Shown piece by piece: positions 18,162-26,570 of a stretch of DNA of 64,000 nt. The notes under the pieces are model-generated. The model was not told where the DNA came from. It searched no databases and was given only the letters and a program-made list of their open reading frames with translations. The stretch is from JALEFZ01 sp039817415 (GTDB lineage Bacteria > Bacteroidota > Bacteroidia > J057): positions 15,825 to 79,824 of the forward strand of contig JBCBVV010000034.1 in the NCBI GenBank assembly GCA_039817415.1. Reading direction: 5' to 3'. A program made the translations under genes and the position numbers. How positions within the stretch are numbered: the stretch's first letter is position 1; every line of letters begins with the position of its first letter.

Positions 18162-19295
18162 TTACAAAGTCTTGTTTAGTTCTGGCTCTAAATCGATCAA
18201 GGGTAGGTGCAGATGGATCTTGAAAGCTTTTTCTCCTTCCTCAACATCCAAGTGATACAAACCTGAGTACAACAATTCAAGCCTCTTTCGGACGTTTGTC
18301 AGGCCAATTCCTCCACTGATTCTCTTGGCGTCGTCCTTTTTATCTTCGGGTATTTTACTATTCTCTACGGAAAAATCAAGTATATCATTGTCCACATGAA
18401 CGTCAATATGTATCCATTTCTCATCTATGGACTCACTCACGCCATGCTTAAAACTGTTCTCTACAAAGGGCTGAAGAAGTAGTGGGGCAATTTTCACAGA
18501 GGAGGTGTTCCCACTCACGTTGAATTGGATGTCCAATTCTTTTCCATATCGAATTCGCTCCAGCGCAATATAATTATGCAAGCTTTCAATCTCCTGTTCC
18601 ACCGTAACCTGTGGGGCACTGGCCTCATACAACATATAATCCATCATTCCTGATAGCCTAAGAACTACCTCTGGAGCCGCATCTGACTTTTTAAGGGTCA
18701 AGGCGTAGAGGTTATTGAGGGTATTGAATAAAAAATGTGGATGAATTTGCCCACGAAGGAATTTCAGCTCTGCTTCTAGCTTCTCCTGTACCATCGCTCG
18801 AGCAATTTGTTGTTCCTCATACCAATACTTAAAAATCTTGATAATGGAGGCCAATAAAAGTACCCCAAGAATGTCCAAGCAGTACTCCAAAATCCTTGAA
18901 AACTTCCAAAATTCCTGTAGGGGAATGTTTTGATCTGGAAAACGGATAGGATAGATTACCTCATACACGATGACGCGATGGAATATACCTGAGACAATCA
19001 GGATGAGAAATACACTAAAGGAGAATAACCAATACCGCCCTTTTAGGAAAAATCTGGGGATCAATACATAAAGGGTAAAGTAAACAGCTAACAACTTGGG
19101 AGGCATCAAGAGCAACTCAAATTGTAAAGTCTCTGAAAATTCGAAGAGAACTCCACTACCTGCGAAGCTGAAAAAGACCTGAAAAACCAAATAGGCCAAC
19201 CAGAAAAAGAGGTGGGAAATGATCCGCACCTTAAACAGCATCGTTTCAAAAAAAGGATGTTGAACTCTTTTGTCCTCCATATTTTCAGGCAGCAT
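18162..19295 (-). CDS. LytS/YehU-type sensor histidine kinase
   Basis: A 377-residue inner-membrane kinase. Four hydrophobic helices occupy about 24-155 and hold no recognisable periplasmic sensor domain. A short coiled coil (160-180) leads to the His_kinase box QIHPHFLFNTLNNLYAL, with the likely phosphoacceptor His187 in PHF. The HATPase_c domain has PLLLQPFVENSFKHGV (N box) and GGIGLTNVRKRLELLY (G box). This is the usual partner of a LytTR regulator, encoded directly downstream. The signal is unknown. Confidence 0.93.
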   Translation of the reverse strand: MLPENMEDKRVQHPFFETMLFKVRIISHLFFWLAYLVFQVFFSFAGSGVLFEFSETLQFELLLMPPKLLAVYFTLYVLIPRFFLKGRYWLFSFSVFLILIVSGIFHRVIVYEVIYPIRFPDQNIPLQEFWKFSRILEYCLDILGVLLLASIIKIFKYWYEEQQIARAMVQEKLEAELKFLRGQIHPHFLFNTLNNLYALTLKKSDAAPEVVLRLSGMMDYMLYEASAPQVTVEQEIESLHNYIALERIRYGKELDIQFNVSGNTSSVKIAPLLLQPFVENSFKHGVSESIDEKWIHIDVHVDNDILDFSVENSKIPEDKKDDAKRISGGIGLTNVRKRLELLYSGLYHLDVEEGEKAFKIHLHLPLIDLEPELNKTL

Positions 19296-19489
19296 TTGAA
19301 GGCCTTAACAAAGGCTTAATACACATGAAACTACATTCTTTTTGGCAAAATTCGGTCAATCCTTCCTTTTTTTTGCCTAACGGCTATTCCCTCCCCCTCA
19401 AATACAGCTTCAGGCAGACCAAGCGTAAATAATACATGAAGAAAAATTAATTTGATAGTCGAATCAATTTTCCCTATTATAATGATAAG

Positions 19490-19767
19490 GGCAATAGAGA
19501 TTTGGGTATCATTTTCAAGTCAAGCGTCTTAATTTTTTACCCAAAATGCACAAAATGCTCGACAAACGACATCAAGACAATAGAGAGCTTGTTTATTTGT
19601 CTAAACATGTTGTTTAGCGTGAAAATCACTCCGTACGACGAAAAAATATGGACGTTAAAAGCAATTGTGCGTAAATTAATTGAAAGAAATCAATCTGTGA
19701 ATTGAATATAAATTAAGCGTTAGAGTTGTGTGTACCTCTCAGCAGTGCGTGGCTGAGGGGTTTTTTT
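19490..19767 (+). ncRNA. Candidate small transcript or leader ending in a terminator, no convincing gene
   Basis: The 560 bp between the kinase gene and hemB hold no credible coding gene, yet the stretch ends in a clear plus-strand terminator (19735-19767). A possible promoter (TTGATA at 19452, TATAAT at 19478, with a long 20-bp spacer) precedes it. A 67-codon frame starting with TTG at 19502 ends at 19705 and shows no domain. Either a small RNA, a short unrecognised peptide gene, or an attenuated leader of hemB would fit. The exact 5' end is a guess. Confidence 0.35.
19735..19767 (+). terminator. Rho-independent terminator upstream of hemB
   Basis: CCTCTCAGC (19735-19743) pairs with GCTGAGGGG (19752-19760) with one G-U pair and an eight-base loop, followed by seven T. 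The T-tract is only on the plus strand, and no plus-strand gene is seen upstream for 1.5 kb except the short TTG frame. It lies 90 bp before the hemB start, so it could also act as an attenuator. Confidence 0.8.
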
Positions 19768-19856
19768 GTGCTCCAATTTGTCCAAAAACTCCTTCCTCAT
19801 CACAATTCTATCCACTAAATTAGCCCTCCGTTTTATTCTGCAAATAACTGATCTAC

Positions 19857-20828
19857 ATGTTGATACGACCTAGGAGAAATCGCAAGTCTCAAAGCATGAG
19901 AAATCTCGTTCAGGAGTACCATCTGAGCGTGAATGACCTCATGTATCCCTTATTTGTCATGCCTGGTGAAAACAAAAAGGAAGCCATTGATTCTATGCCC
20001 GGGATGTATAGGTTCAGTTTATTCTTGATGCTAAAGGAAATTGAAGAATGCCTGAAGATGGGTTTGCAGTCATTTATCCTATTTCCAGCTGTCCCTGATG
20101 TCTTCAAAGACGAAACTGCCAGTTATAGCCATTCGCCAGATAACTTTTACTTAGAAGCCATTCATTTGGCGAAGGAAAACTTTCCAGAAATCATCCTGGC
20201 AACGGATGTCGCCATGGATCCCTATAGTAGTGATGGGCACGATGGCTTGGTGAAAGAGGGAAAGATTTTAAATGATGAGACCCTTCCTATTTTGGGAAGA
20301 ATGGCGGTTGTTCAAGCAGAAGCTGGAGCGGATATCATTGGACCTTCTGATATGATGGATGGAAGGGTTGAATACATCAGAGAAGAATTGGATGACAATG
20401 GTTTCGATGAAGTATCTATTATGTCCTATACCGCAAAATATGCCAGTGCATTTTATGGTCCTTTTAGAGATGCCTTAGACTCTGCCCCAAAATTTGGAGA
20501 TAAAAAGACCTACCAGCTCAATCCAGCAAACAGAAGAGATGCCTTGGTAGAGGCAGCATTAGACGAAGAGGAAGGTGCCGATATCTTGATGGTAAAGCCT
20601 GCATTGGCCTATATGGATATTATCAGAGCATTGAAAGAAGATAGTAACCTGCCCATCGCAGCCTATAACGTGAGTGGAGAATATGCTATGGTCAAAGCAG
20701 CAGGCCAAAAAGGCTGGATTGATGAAGAGAAAGTCATTGATGAGATGCTCCTTGGCTTCAAAAGAGCAGGAGCGGATATCATTTTGACCTATTTTGCCAA
20801 GGAAGTAGCTAAACGCCTGGCCAAATAA
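19857..20828 (+). CDS. hemB: Delta-aminolevulinic acid dehydratase (porphobilinogen synthase)
   Basis: Joins two 5-aminolevulinate molecules to porphobilinogen in haem synthesis. The 323 residues match the family length. The two substrate-binding lysines are present: Lys194 in SYTAKYASAFYGPFRD and Lys247 in ILMVKPALAYMD. In the metal-binding segment (117-130, DVAMDPYSSDGHDG) the Cys residues of zinc-dependent enzymes are replaced by Asp/Ala/Ser, so this is the Asp-rich, magnesium-type version. It appears to be a single-gene unit; the terminator 90 bp upstream may attenuate it. Confidence 0.96.
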   Translation: MLIRPRRNRKSQSMRNLVQEYHLSVNDLMYPLFVMPGENKKEAIDSMPGMYRFSLFLMLKEIEECLKMGLQSFILFPAVPDVFKDETASYSHSPDNFYLEAIHLAKENFPEIILATDVAMDPYSSDGHDGLVKEGKILNDETLPILGRMAVVQAEAGADIIGPSDMMDGRVEYIREELDDNGFDEVSIMSYTAKYASAFYGPFRDALDSAPKFGDKKTYQLNPANRRDALVEAALDEEEGADILMVKPALAYMDIIRALKEDSNLPIAAYNVSGEYAMVKAAGQKGWIDEEKVIDEMLLGFKRAGADIILTYFAKEVAKRLAK

Positions 20829-20943
20829 GCATGGGCTCTGTGCTGATGTCCAAGTATTTATTCACTTGAAATTAGGGTAATTGCCAAGGGAAGGGTAAAA
20901 TTGGTGTACAGTTTACTCTTCAAGCAAGCTGCCTTTTGGAACT

Positions 20944-21741
20944 ATGAAAAATATCCTGACCATATTCAGAAAAGAGATTGCCTCTTTCTTCAATTCACTG
21001 ATTGGCTATGTCGTCATCTCGGTTTTCCTAGTCGGGACAGGCTTATTTTTTTGGGTTTTTGAGTATAACATCCTCGAAACGGGAATTACTCAAATGGATA
21101 CACTCTTCGACATGGGGCCTTATATGTTTCTCTTTCTGATACCGGCTATAACCATGCGGGCCTTTTCAGAGGAAATGAAAACCGGAACCATCGAATTTCT
21201 TTATACCAAGCCCCTTACCACTTGGCAGATTATTTTGGGAAAATATCTTGCTGGAATATTCCTCGTATTTTTCTCTCTCTTGCCTACCCTAATTTATTAC
21301 CTCAGTACTTATTGGCTAGGTCTTTTGGATTCCACTCCTCAATCTGGTGGAACCGCAGTAGGCCAAATCATCGTTTCACCCTTTTTGGGTATTTCTAACC
21401 TAGATACAGGGGCTACTTGGGGAGCTTACATAGGCCTTTTTGCCTTGGGCTGTCTTTTTACAGGAATTGGACTCTTTACCTCCGCCTTAACCGATAACCA
21501 GATTGTAGCTTTCATCCTGGCCGTTTTTTTATGCTTCTTTTTTTACCTGGGCTTTGATTTTCTAGCGGGCATTAAATCACTTTCAGGTATCAATGAGTTT
21601 TTCCTTGAACTAGGCATGGTCGCGCATTATGGAAGTATCAGCAGAGGGGTTATAGACAGCCGAGATATTTTATACTTTATCAGCTTCCTCACCATCAGCC
21701 TGATACTCACCCATATAGTCCTTCAAAGCAGGATCAAATAG
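20944..21741 (+). CDS. gldF: Gliding motility-associated ABC transporter permease GldF
   Basis: A 265-residue ABC-2 type permease with six helices. The N-terminus (RKEIASFFNSLIGYVVISVF) and FLFLIPAITMRAFSEEMKTGTIE are typical of GldF, one of the gliding-associated proteins of the phylum. It normally works with the auxiliary protein GldG, encoded directly downstream, and the ATPase GldA. Here the downstream neighbour is a subtilase, and neither gldG nor gldA is in the window. It could therefore be a separated gldF or a related ABC-2 permease with another role. Confidence 0.8.
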   Translation: MKNILTIFRKEIASFFNSLIGYVVISVFLVGTGLFFWVFEYNILETGITQMDTLFDMGPYMFLFLIPAITMRAFSEEMKTGTIEFLYTKPLTTWQIILGKYLAGIFLVFFSLLPTLIYYLSTYWLGLLDSTPQSGGTAVGQIIVSPFLGISNLDTGATWGAYIGLFALGCLFTGIGLFTSALTDNQIVAFILAVFLCFFFYLGFDFLAGIKSLSGINEFFLELGMVAHYGSISRGVIDSRDILYFISFLTISLILTHIVLQSRIK

Positions 21742-21936
21742 ATCAAGAATTCGTACATTTCTGGAAACAAAAGGGGTAAGAGTTTGGTGATTCCTGCACA
21801 TTTTTCTTAAAATGTAATATCATTCATATGTCCATGAATGAAGAGGAAGCTGCGAAATTCTATTCCATCCCCCATATTCCCAGTCGTCAGACCTCTTCAT
21901 TTAGGGCTAGCAATAACTGATAAATACTACTCTATT

Positions 21937-23532
21937 ATGCAAAAGGCTACCCAAATGGTCCTGATGGGCCTATTGATCTTTTTGGCTGGTTGCCAATTCA
22001 AAGAATCAGGAATTACCCCACAATCCACTCTTCCTACAGACTTAAGTCTCCAACAAGAAATCGTTCCCCTAGATGGAAAGGCACCTATGACAATAGGTGA
22101 ATTGGAGCGTGTCATGGTGGACAAATGGGCTGAAAAAGGCGAACTGAAATGGGAGGATTTTGATGCTTATGTCGCATGGAGTGCCTTGGTGAGATCCGAC
22201 TCCATGATCTCTGTTGGGTACCAGCCTGCAGACTATCAGAACATCAATGAAACCATCCACCTCATTGACGTCAACAATCCTGAATGGAAGCAGGTTCGAG
22301 AAGACCTCATCCAATTTATCGTAGAAGAAACCAACAAACTGAATCCAGAAAACAGGGTAGAAGCGCTTGATATTCTAGGATTTGGAGAGCAGGAGCTTCC
22401 CTTCTTCTTTGTAAGGGTATACAACTACGAAATTCTGGCAAAGCTGAGAGAAATGAAGGTAGTACGCTATGCCGAACCTTCTGGTTACAGCCCACTGGCC
22501 TACCAAAATAATCGTTCGTCGTCTGGATGTGGACTATCTAATCCTACTTCTCAGCCGCCTAGTTCATACTATGGCACAACAACCCCTTCTACCACCAAGA
22601 TTTCATGGAATCACCTAGACAACCAGTACCATCATATCAACAACGCCTGGAACAATGGGGCTGATGGGGATAACATCACAGTAGGTGTCATTGATACTGG
22701 AATCAGTGGTAGTCAGTCGAAACTCAACGGATCTTATTCAAGCGGTTCATCCACGGGACGTTATCGTGAGAAATTCGGCACCTACAAGACCGGATGGTGG
22801 TGGTGGGCCAGATTGGATGGTCCTGATGACAAGTGTGGACATGGTACTTCTATGGCAGGTGTGATCGCAGCACCAAGAGCTGGTGGGGGCGCATCCATGG
22901 GTGTGGCCTGGAAATCCAACCTGATCTCTGTAAGAGGCACAAGTGATGTGATTGTTAATGGTTCTAATGAAAAGAACGGTGTGGCAGACGCCTTGAGACT
23001 GTTGGGCAATCGTTCTGATGTGAAGATCATTTCTATGTCGATTGGAGATGTATTCTCATCTGGAACTGTTTCTGACGGAATCCGCTATGCCAATAACCGT
23101 GGTAAACTCATATTTGCTGCTGGAGGTACTTCCACTTCCTTTACCAATTGGGTAGGGGTGATTTTCCCAGCAAGCATGAACGAAACCGTAGCTGTCACAG
23201 GAGTAGACACAGGAACTCCTTTGAGAAGATGTGATGTTTGCCACTCTGGTAATAAGATTGACTTTGCCGTGATCATGGAGGACCGAAACAACAGCAATAA
23301 GCATCCATTGACGTTGGCTCCAAGCGGAAATATTCCTGATTTGGTAGGTGGTTCTTCAGTTGCTACTGCGACTATGGCAGGAATGGCTGCCTTGGTTTGG
23401 GGAGAAAATCCTTCTGCTAGCAAGTCCACTATTCTACAGAAGCTTAAAGAAGCTGGAGAGTTCTATCCTTCTCGTGATGGTTCTTTCGGATGGGGTCGTG
23501 TAGACATGAACGATGCTTTGAGCGGAATCTAG
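21937..23532 (+). CDS. Subtilisin-like serine protease (S8), lipoprotein
   Basis: A 531-residue exported protease. I place the start at 21937 because the protein then begins with a lipoprotein signal (MQKATQMVLMGLLIFLAGC, Cys19); the ATG at 21838 would put 33 polar residues before it. Residues 20-210 are a pro-region-like domain. The S8 catalytic domain holds Asp253 (GVIDTGI), His302 (GHGTSMAG) and Ser474 (GGSSVATATMAG). The usual Pro after the serine motif (GTSxAxP) is Ala here. A WWWWA run just before the His motif and a CxxC (RRCDVCHSG) are unusual. Substrates are unknown. It ends at a shared bidirectional terminator. Confidence 0.88.
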   Translation: MQKATQMVLMGLLIFLAGCQFKESGITPQSTLPTDLSLQQEIVPLDGKAPMTIGELERVMVDKWAEKGELKWEDFDAYVAWSALVRSDSMISVGYQPADYQNINETIHLIDVNNPEWKQVREDLIQFIVEETNKLNPENRVEALDILGFGEQELPFFFVRVYNYEILAKLREMKVVRYAEPSGYSPLAYQNNRSSSGCGLSNPTSQPPSSYYGTTTPSTTKISWNHLDNQYHHINNAWNNGADGDNITVGVIDTGISGSQSKLNGSYSSGSSTGRYREKFGTYKTGWWWWARLDGPDDKCGHGTSMAGVIAAPRAGGGASMGVAWKSNLISVRGTSDVIVNGSNEKNGVADALRLLGNRSDVKIISMSIGDVFSSGTVSDGIRYANNRGKLIFAAGGTSTSFTNWVGVIFPASMNETVAVTGVDTGTPLRRCDVCHSGNKIDFAVIMEDRNNSNKHPLTLAPSGNIPDLVGGSSVATATMAGMAALVWGENPSASKSTILQKLKEAGEFYPSRDGSFGWGRVDMNDALSGI

Positions 23533-23551
23533 GATACAAATAATGGGAATT

Positions 23552-23593
23552 AAAAAAGGGAAAGGAGGCACATTACCTTCTTTCCCTTTTTTC
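23552..23593. terminator. Bidirectional terminator between the protease and ferredoxin genes
   Basis: A 17-bp stem (23552-23568 with 23576-23592, one G-U pair) closes a seven-base loop. A-rich on the left and T-rich on the right, it can end both the plus-strand protease transcript and the minus-strand ferredoxin transcript. Confidence 0.85.
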
Positions 23594-23622
23594 TTTATGG
23601 AAATTTGTGAATTTACCTTGGC

Positions 23623-23943
23623 CTATGCTCCATCAGCTAGCACCTTGATTTCAGCTCCATCGAGGTGCTCAGTTAGGTCAAGTTGGCAAGCCAAGCGGCT
23701 GGTATCTTCGATATTTGGAAGTGAATCCAACATGAATTCTTCGTTTCCTTCTTTTGGCTCAAGCTTCTCAAATCCTTTGGTGAACATTACATGGCATGTC
23801 CCACAGCTTGCCAAGCCCCCACAAATAGCAGGTACATCAAATTCTTCTTCTACCAGTGCTTCCATGAGATTGCTCCCTGGGTTCACTTCGATTTCAATGT
23901 CGCGTACTGTTCCGTTGGTATCTTCAACTTTGATCTTTATCAT
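23623..23943 (-). CDS. 2Fe-2S ferredoxin (adrenodoxin type)
   Basis: A 106-residue electron carrier. Four cluster ligands are visible: Cys41, Cys47 and Cys50 in CGGLASCGTC, and Cys86 in RLACQL. The spacing C-x5-C-x2-C fits vertebrate/adrenodoxin-type ferredoxins. It lies 48 bp downstream of the ferredoxin-NADP reductase gene on the same strand, so the pair probably forms an NADPH-to-ferredoxin chain. The final acceptor (for example a P450, an oxygenase or an Fe-S assembly enzyme) is not in the window. Confidence 0.95.
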   Translation of the reverse strand: MIKIKVEDTNGTVRDIEIEVNPGSNLMEALVEEEFDVPAICGGLASCGTCHVMFTKGFEKLEPKEGNEEFMLDSLPNIEDTSRLACQLDLTEHLDGAEIKVLADGA

Positions 23944-23991
23944 GAGAAAATCTTTGATTTAAATGTTTGGTAAGGAAAAATAGTCTCAGCT

Positions 23992-25008
23992 TTAGGACTC
24001 AAATCCCCCAATGCCGGTCACTGTTGTATATTTCAAGGTTGATTTCTTGTCTGGATAGATGTATTTGAAGGCAGAATGTGCCATCAATGCAGCTTCATGA
24101 AATCCGCAGAGGATTAACTTTAATTTTCCTGGATAGGTATTGATATCGCCAATTGCATATATACCTGGAATATTGGTGCTGTAATCACGGGTATCCACTG
24201 CTACGGCCCTCTTGTCAATGTTCAAGCCCCATTCAGCTATTGGGCCTAATTTCGGGCTCAAACCAAATAAGGGAATAAAATAATCTGCTTGAACATCTGC
24301 TTCATTACCTTCTTTGTCCTTCAAGCTTACAGAAGAGAGGTTATTCTCCCCACCCAAAGCTGTAATTTGAGTATCTAAGTACAATTTCAGCCTTCCCTCG
24401 GCGGCTAGGTCCAATACTTTTTGAGCGGTATCAGGTGCACCACGGAATTCTTGACGTCTGTGAACCAGTGATAGCTCATCTACCAAATCAGCTAAATACA
24501 CCGTCCAGTCTAAGGCTGAATCGCCTCCACCTGCAATGACAACCTTCTTTCCTCTGTATTTTTCAGGATCTTTGACAATATAGTCAACCCCTTTTTTCTC
24601 AAAAGATTCTAGCTTATCAAGCTTGGGTTTTCTTGGTTCAAAACTCCCCAGCCCCCCAGCAATGACTACTACCTTGGAATGAATTTCTGTTCCTTCATCC
24701 GTCTTAAGGAAAAAGCTTCCATCCTCCTTTTTCTCTACTTCCATTAGCTTCTCGCCCAGCGTATAGGTAGGCTTAAAAGGAGCAATTTGTTCCTCGAGAT
24801 TGGTAATCAGATCCCCAGCTAACACAGAAGGATAGCCCGGAATGTCATATATAGGTTTCTTGGGATAAATTTCTGTTAACTGTCCACCTGTCTGAGGAAG
24901 TACATCCACCAAATGACATCTCATATTCAACAAGCCAGCCTCAAAAACAGCGAAAAGTCCTACGGGGCCTGCACCTATGATGCAAATATCCGTCTCAATC
25001 ATAGTCAT
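23992..25008 (-). CDS. Thioredoxin reductase-like ferredoxin-NADP+ reductase
   Basis: A 338-residue flavoprotein of the YumC/type 2 FNR family, which passes electrons between NADPH and ferredoxin. FAD-binding motif IGAGPVGLFA at 11-20, the YPKKPIYDIPGYP segment near 48-60, NADPH-binding VVIAGGGDSALDWTVYLADL near 155-175, and the C-terminal AIGDINTYPGKLKLI. The CxxC of true thioredoxin reductases is missing, which supports the FNR call. The ferredoxin gene follows directly downstream. Confidence 0.92.
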   Translation of the reverse strand: MTMIETDICIIGAGPVGLFAVFEAGLLNMRCHLVDVLPQTGGQLTEIYPKKPIYDIPGYPSVLAGDLITNLEEQIAPFKPTYTLGEKLMEVEKKEDGSFFLKTDEGTEIHSKVVVIAGGLGSFEPRKPKLDKLESFEKKGVDYIVKDPEKYRGKKVVIAGGGDSALDWTVYLADLVDELSLVHRRQEFRGAPDTAQKVLDLAAEGRLKLYLDTQITALGGENNLSSVSLKDKEGNEADVQADYFIPLFGLSPKLGPIAEWGLNIDKRAVAVDTRDYSTNIPGIYAIGDINTYPGKLKLILCGFHEAALMAHSAFKYIYPDKKSTLKYTTVTGIGGFES

Positions 25009-25149
25009 TAATTAAATACCCATTTTCAGGGAACTGAATCTCCTGATATATTGGGGACGAAAATAAGAGAATTACCGTTTGAAAACAGGGAATATCATAA
25101 AAGGTTATGATTCCCCTTCATTTTTGTCATTATAACAAACAAGAACACA

Positions 25150-25617
25150 ATGAAAAACTTGTTCTATTTCTTTTGGGGAATGATCTTGGTCATTCTAATG
25201 ATCGGCTGCGAAGAAGGCGGCCTGGCGATAACTCCTACTTCTGATATCACTTTCGTGGTTACAGATAATGCTTCCAACGCAGTCGAAAATGCGAGAGTAT
25301 ATCTTTTCAGAACCCGTAGCAGCTATGAAGGATATGTCGCAGACAATCCTACTGGGGATGCCTCAATTTCTCCTAGCCTTAGCGCAGAAAATGTAGGCAC
25401 AACGGATTCACAGGGAAGAGTTACCTTCGTGGATTTCGACTTAGATGGCTCAAATTATGCCTCTGGTTCGACTTTCTTTTTCAATCCCAATCCCATTTAC
25501 TACAGGGTTGAAGGGGCAAACAACCTAACCAATGATAATGGAGACAACAAGCTGAGCTACGACGAGCTTGAGTCAGGCACTGTTTTGACAGAAACTATCG
25601 ATGTTATCATCGAATAA
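25150..25617 (+). CDS. Lipoprotein with a carboxypeptidase-regulatory-like beta domain
   Basis: A 155-residue protein with a lipoprotein signal ending MIGC (Cys20). The mature part has the layout of a transthyretin-like/carboxypeptidase regulatory domain: FVVTDNASNAVENARVYLF, then TTDSQGRVTFVDFDL and a final strand TETIDVIIE. Such domains often mediate carbohydrate or protein contacts at the surface. No enzyme motif is seen. Single-gene unit with a terminator shared with the convergent TetR gene. Confidence 0.75.
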   Translation: MKNLFYFFWGMILVILMIGCEEGGLAITPTSDITFVVTDNASNAVENARVYLFRTRSSYEGYVADNPTGDASISPSLSAENVGTTDSQGRVTFVDFDLDGSNYASGSTFFFNPNPIYYRVEGANNLTNDNGDNKLSYDELESGTVLTETIDVIIE

Positions 25618-25632
25618 TTCAGCTTTATTAAA

Positions 25633-25675
25633 AATCTGGGGATGATTCTGTTCAGGAATTGTCCCCAGATTATTT
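25633..25675. terminator. Bidirectional terminator between lipoprotein and TetR genes
   Basis: AATCTGGGGA (25633-25642) pairs perfectly with TCCCCAGATT (25662-25671), with a further inner pairing ATTC/GAAT. A-rich before and T-rich after, it sits between two convergent stop codons. Confidence 0.8.
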
Positions 25676-25677
25676 TA

Positions 25678-26331
25678 CTACTGCTTATTTGCTATATCCT
25701 CTTTCCACTCTATGTCCTGGTATACCTTTACAAAGGCTTCAGATCCTTTTGGAGTCAAGGATGCACTTACTACACGGTAGATCAATTGTAGGTAATCGTC
25801 GATTTTCCCTTCCTCTGGGCCTTCATAATACACTTCGGCATCTACAATCCAGGCATTGATCAGGATAAGTACCCCTCTGGACAACTTATCGTAATGACCA
25901 TCATATTTTTCGCTTTTGAGGTAGCCTTGATTTTGCATAAAAGCATAAATCTCTCTGGCAATTCTCACACGAAACTGGTTTTGCTTTTTGGCATGTGCGG
26001 CAACTTCAGGGAATCTCCGCACGAGGTTAGGAAGATCGAGGTAAATGAATTTATACTTATAGAGTACCCTTAGCATATTTCTAAGGCTCTTCACCATAAA
26101 ATCAAACTGAAAGATTTCTGCGCGAAGATTCTTGACTTCTTCGTCCAGTTCCTGCTGCATCAAGTGATACAATTGGAGGATGATGTCATCTTTCTTGGCA
26201 AAGTAATAGCATAGGTTTCCGTATGAAATGCCCAGCTCCTCGCTAATCGTCCTGCTGGATACCTGATTGATTCCTCTCAGATTAAACAGCTCACGCGATT
26301 TCTCTAGTATTTTTTCCCTCGTCTTAACCAT
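25678..26331 (-). CDS. TetR/AcrR family transcriptional regulator
   Basis: A 217-residue regulator. The N-terminal helix-turn-helix is clear (ILEKSRELFNLRGINQVSSR, then ISEELGISYGNLCYYFAKKDDII, residues 8-50). The ligand-binding C-terminal part (60-217) is helical and diverged. No efflux pump or enzyme gene is adjacent, so its targets are unknown. A 26-bp near-perfect palindrome starts 24 bp upstream of its start codon and could be its operator, although that element also looks like the terminator of the upstream gene. Confidence 0.9.
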   Translation of the reverse strand: MVKTREKILEKSRELFNLRGINQVSSRTISEELGISYGNLCYYFAKKDDIILQLYHLMQQELDEEVKNLRAEIFQFDFMVKSLRNMLRVLYKYKFIYLDLPNLVRRFPEVAAHAKKQNQFRVRIAREIYAFMQNQGYLKSEKYDGHYDKLSRGVLILINAWIVDAEVYYEGPEEGKIDDYLQLIYRVVSASLTPKGSEAFVKVYQDIEWKEDIANKQ

Positions 26332-26354
26332 ATAGAACCTAAAAATAACAAAAA

Positions 26355-26380
26355 ACCTCTATCATTTGAATGATAGAGGT
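26355..26380 (-). terminator. Palindrome upstream of TetR gene: terminator and/or operator
   Basis: Two 12-base arms (26355-26366 ACCTCTATCATT and 26369-26380) are perfect inverted repeats with two bases between. Read on the minus strand, a T-rich tract follows, which fits a rho-independent terminator for the coiled-coil lipoprotein gene. The symmetry and position 24 bp before the TetR gene also fit a TetR operator. The sequence alone does not decide. Confidence 0.65.
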
Positions 26381-26570
26381 GTGCCTTATCTAAAGATGCT
26401 GGTTTTACAGAACTGACACGTGTTGAATCCCCATTACCAAAAAGAATTTATAATTAAGCAAGAGCTTAACAATTCAAAAGAACGTAGTTCTGCACATACA
26501 GTAGATAAAGGATCTTGAGGTTTTGGAAAGAACGTTGGAAAAATCAGTGTTTGTTTTTGGGCCTCAAGAC

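Noticed and set aside
19502..19705. 67-codon frame starting with TTG before the terminator at 19735
   Set aside because: No family pattern, rare start codon and ordinary AT-rich composition; reported only as part of a candidate non-coding transcript.
21838..21936. Upstream ATG of the subtilase
   Set aside because: It would place 33 polar residues before a clear lipoprotein signal; the Met at 21937 is the better start.
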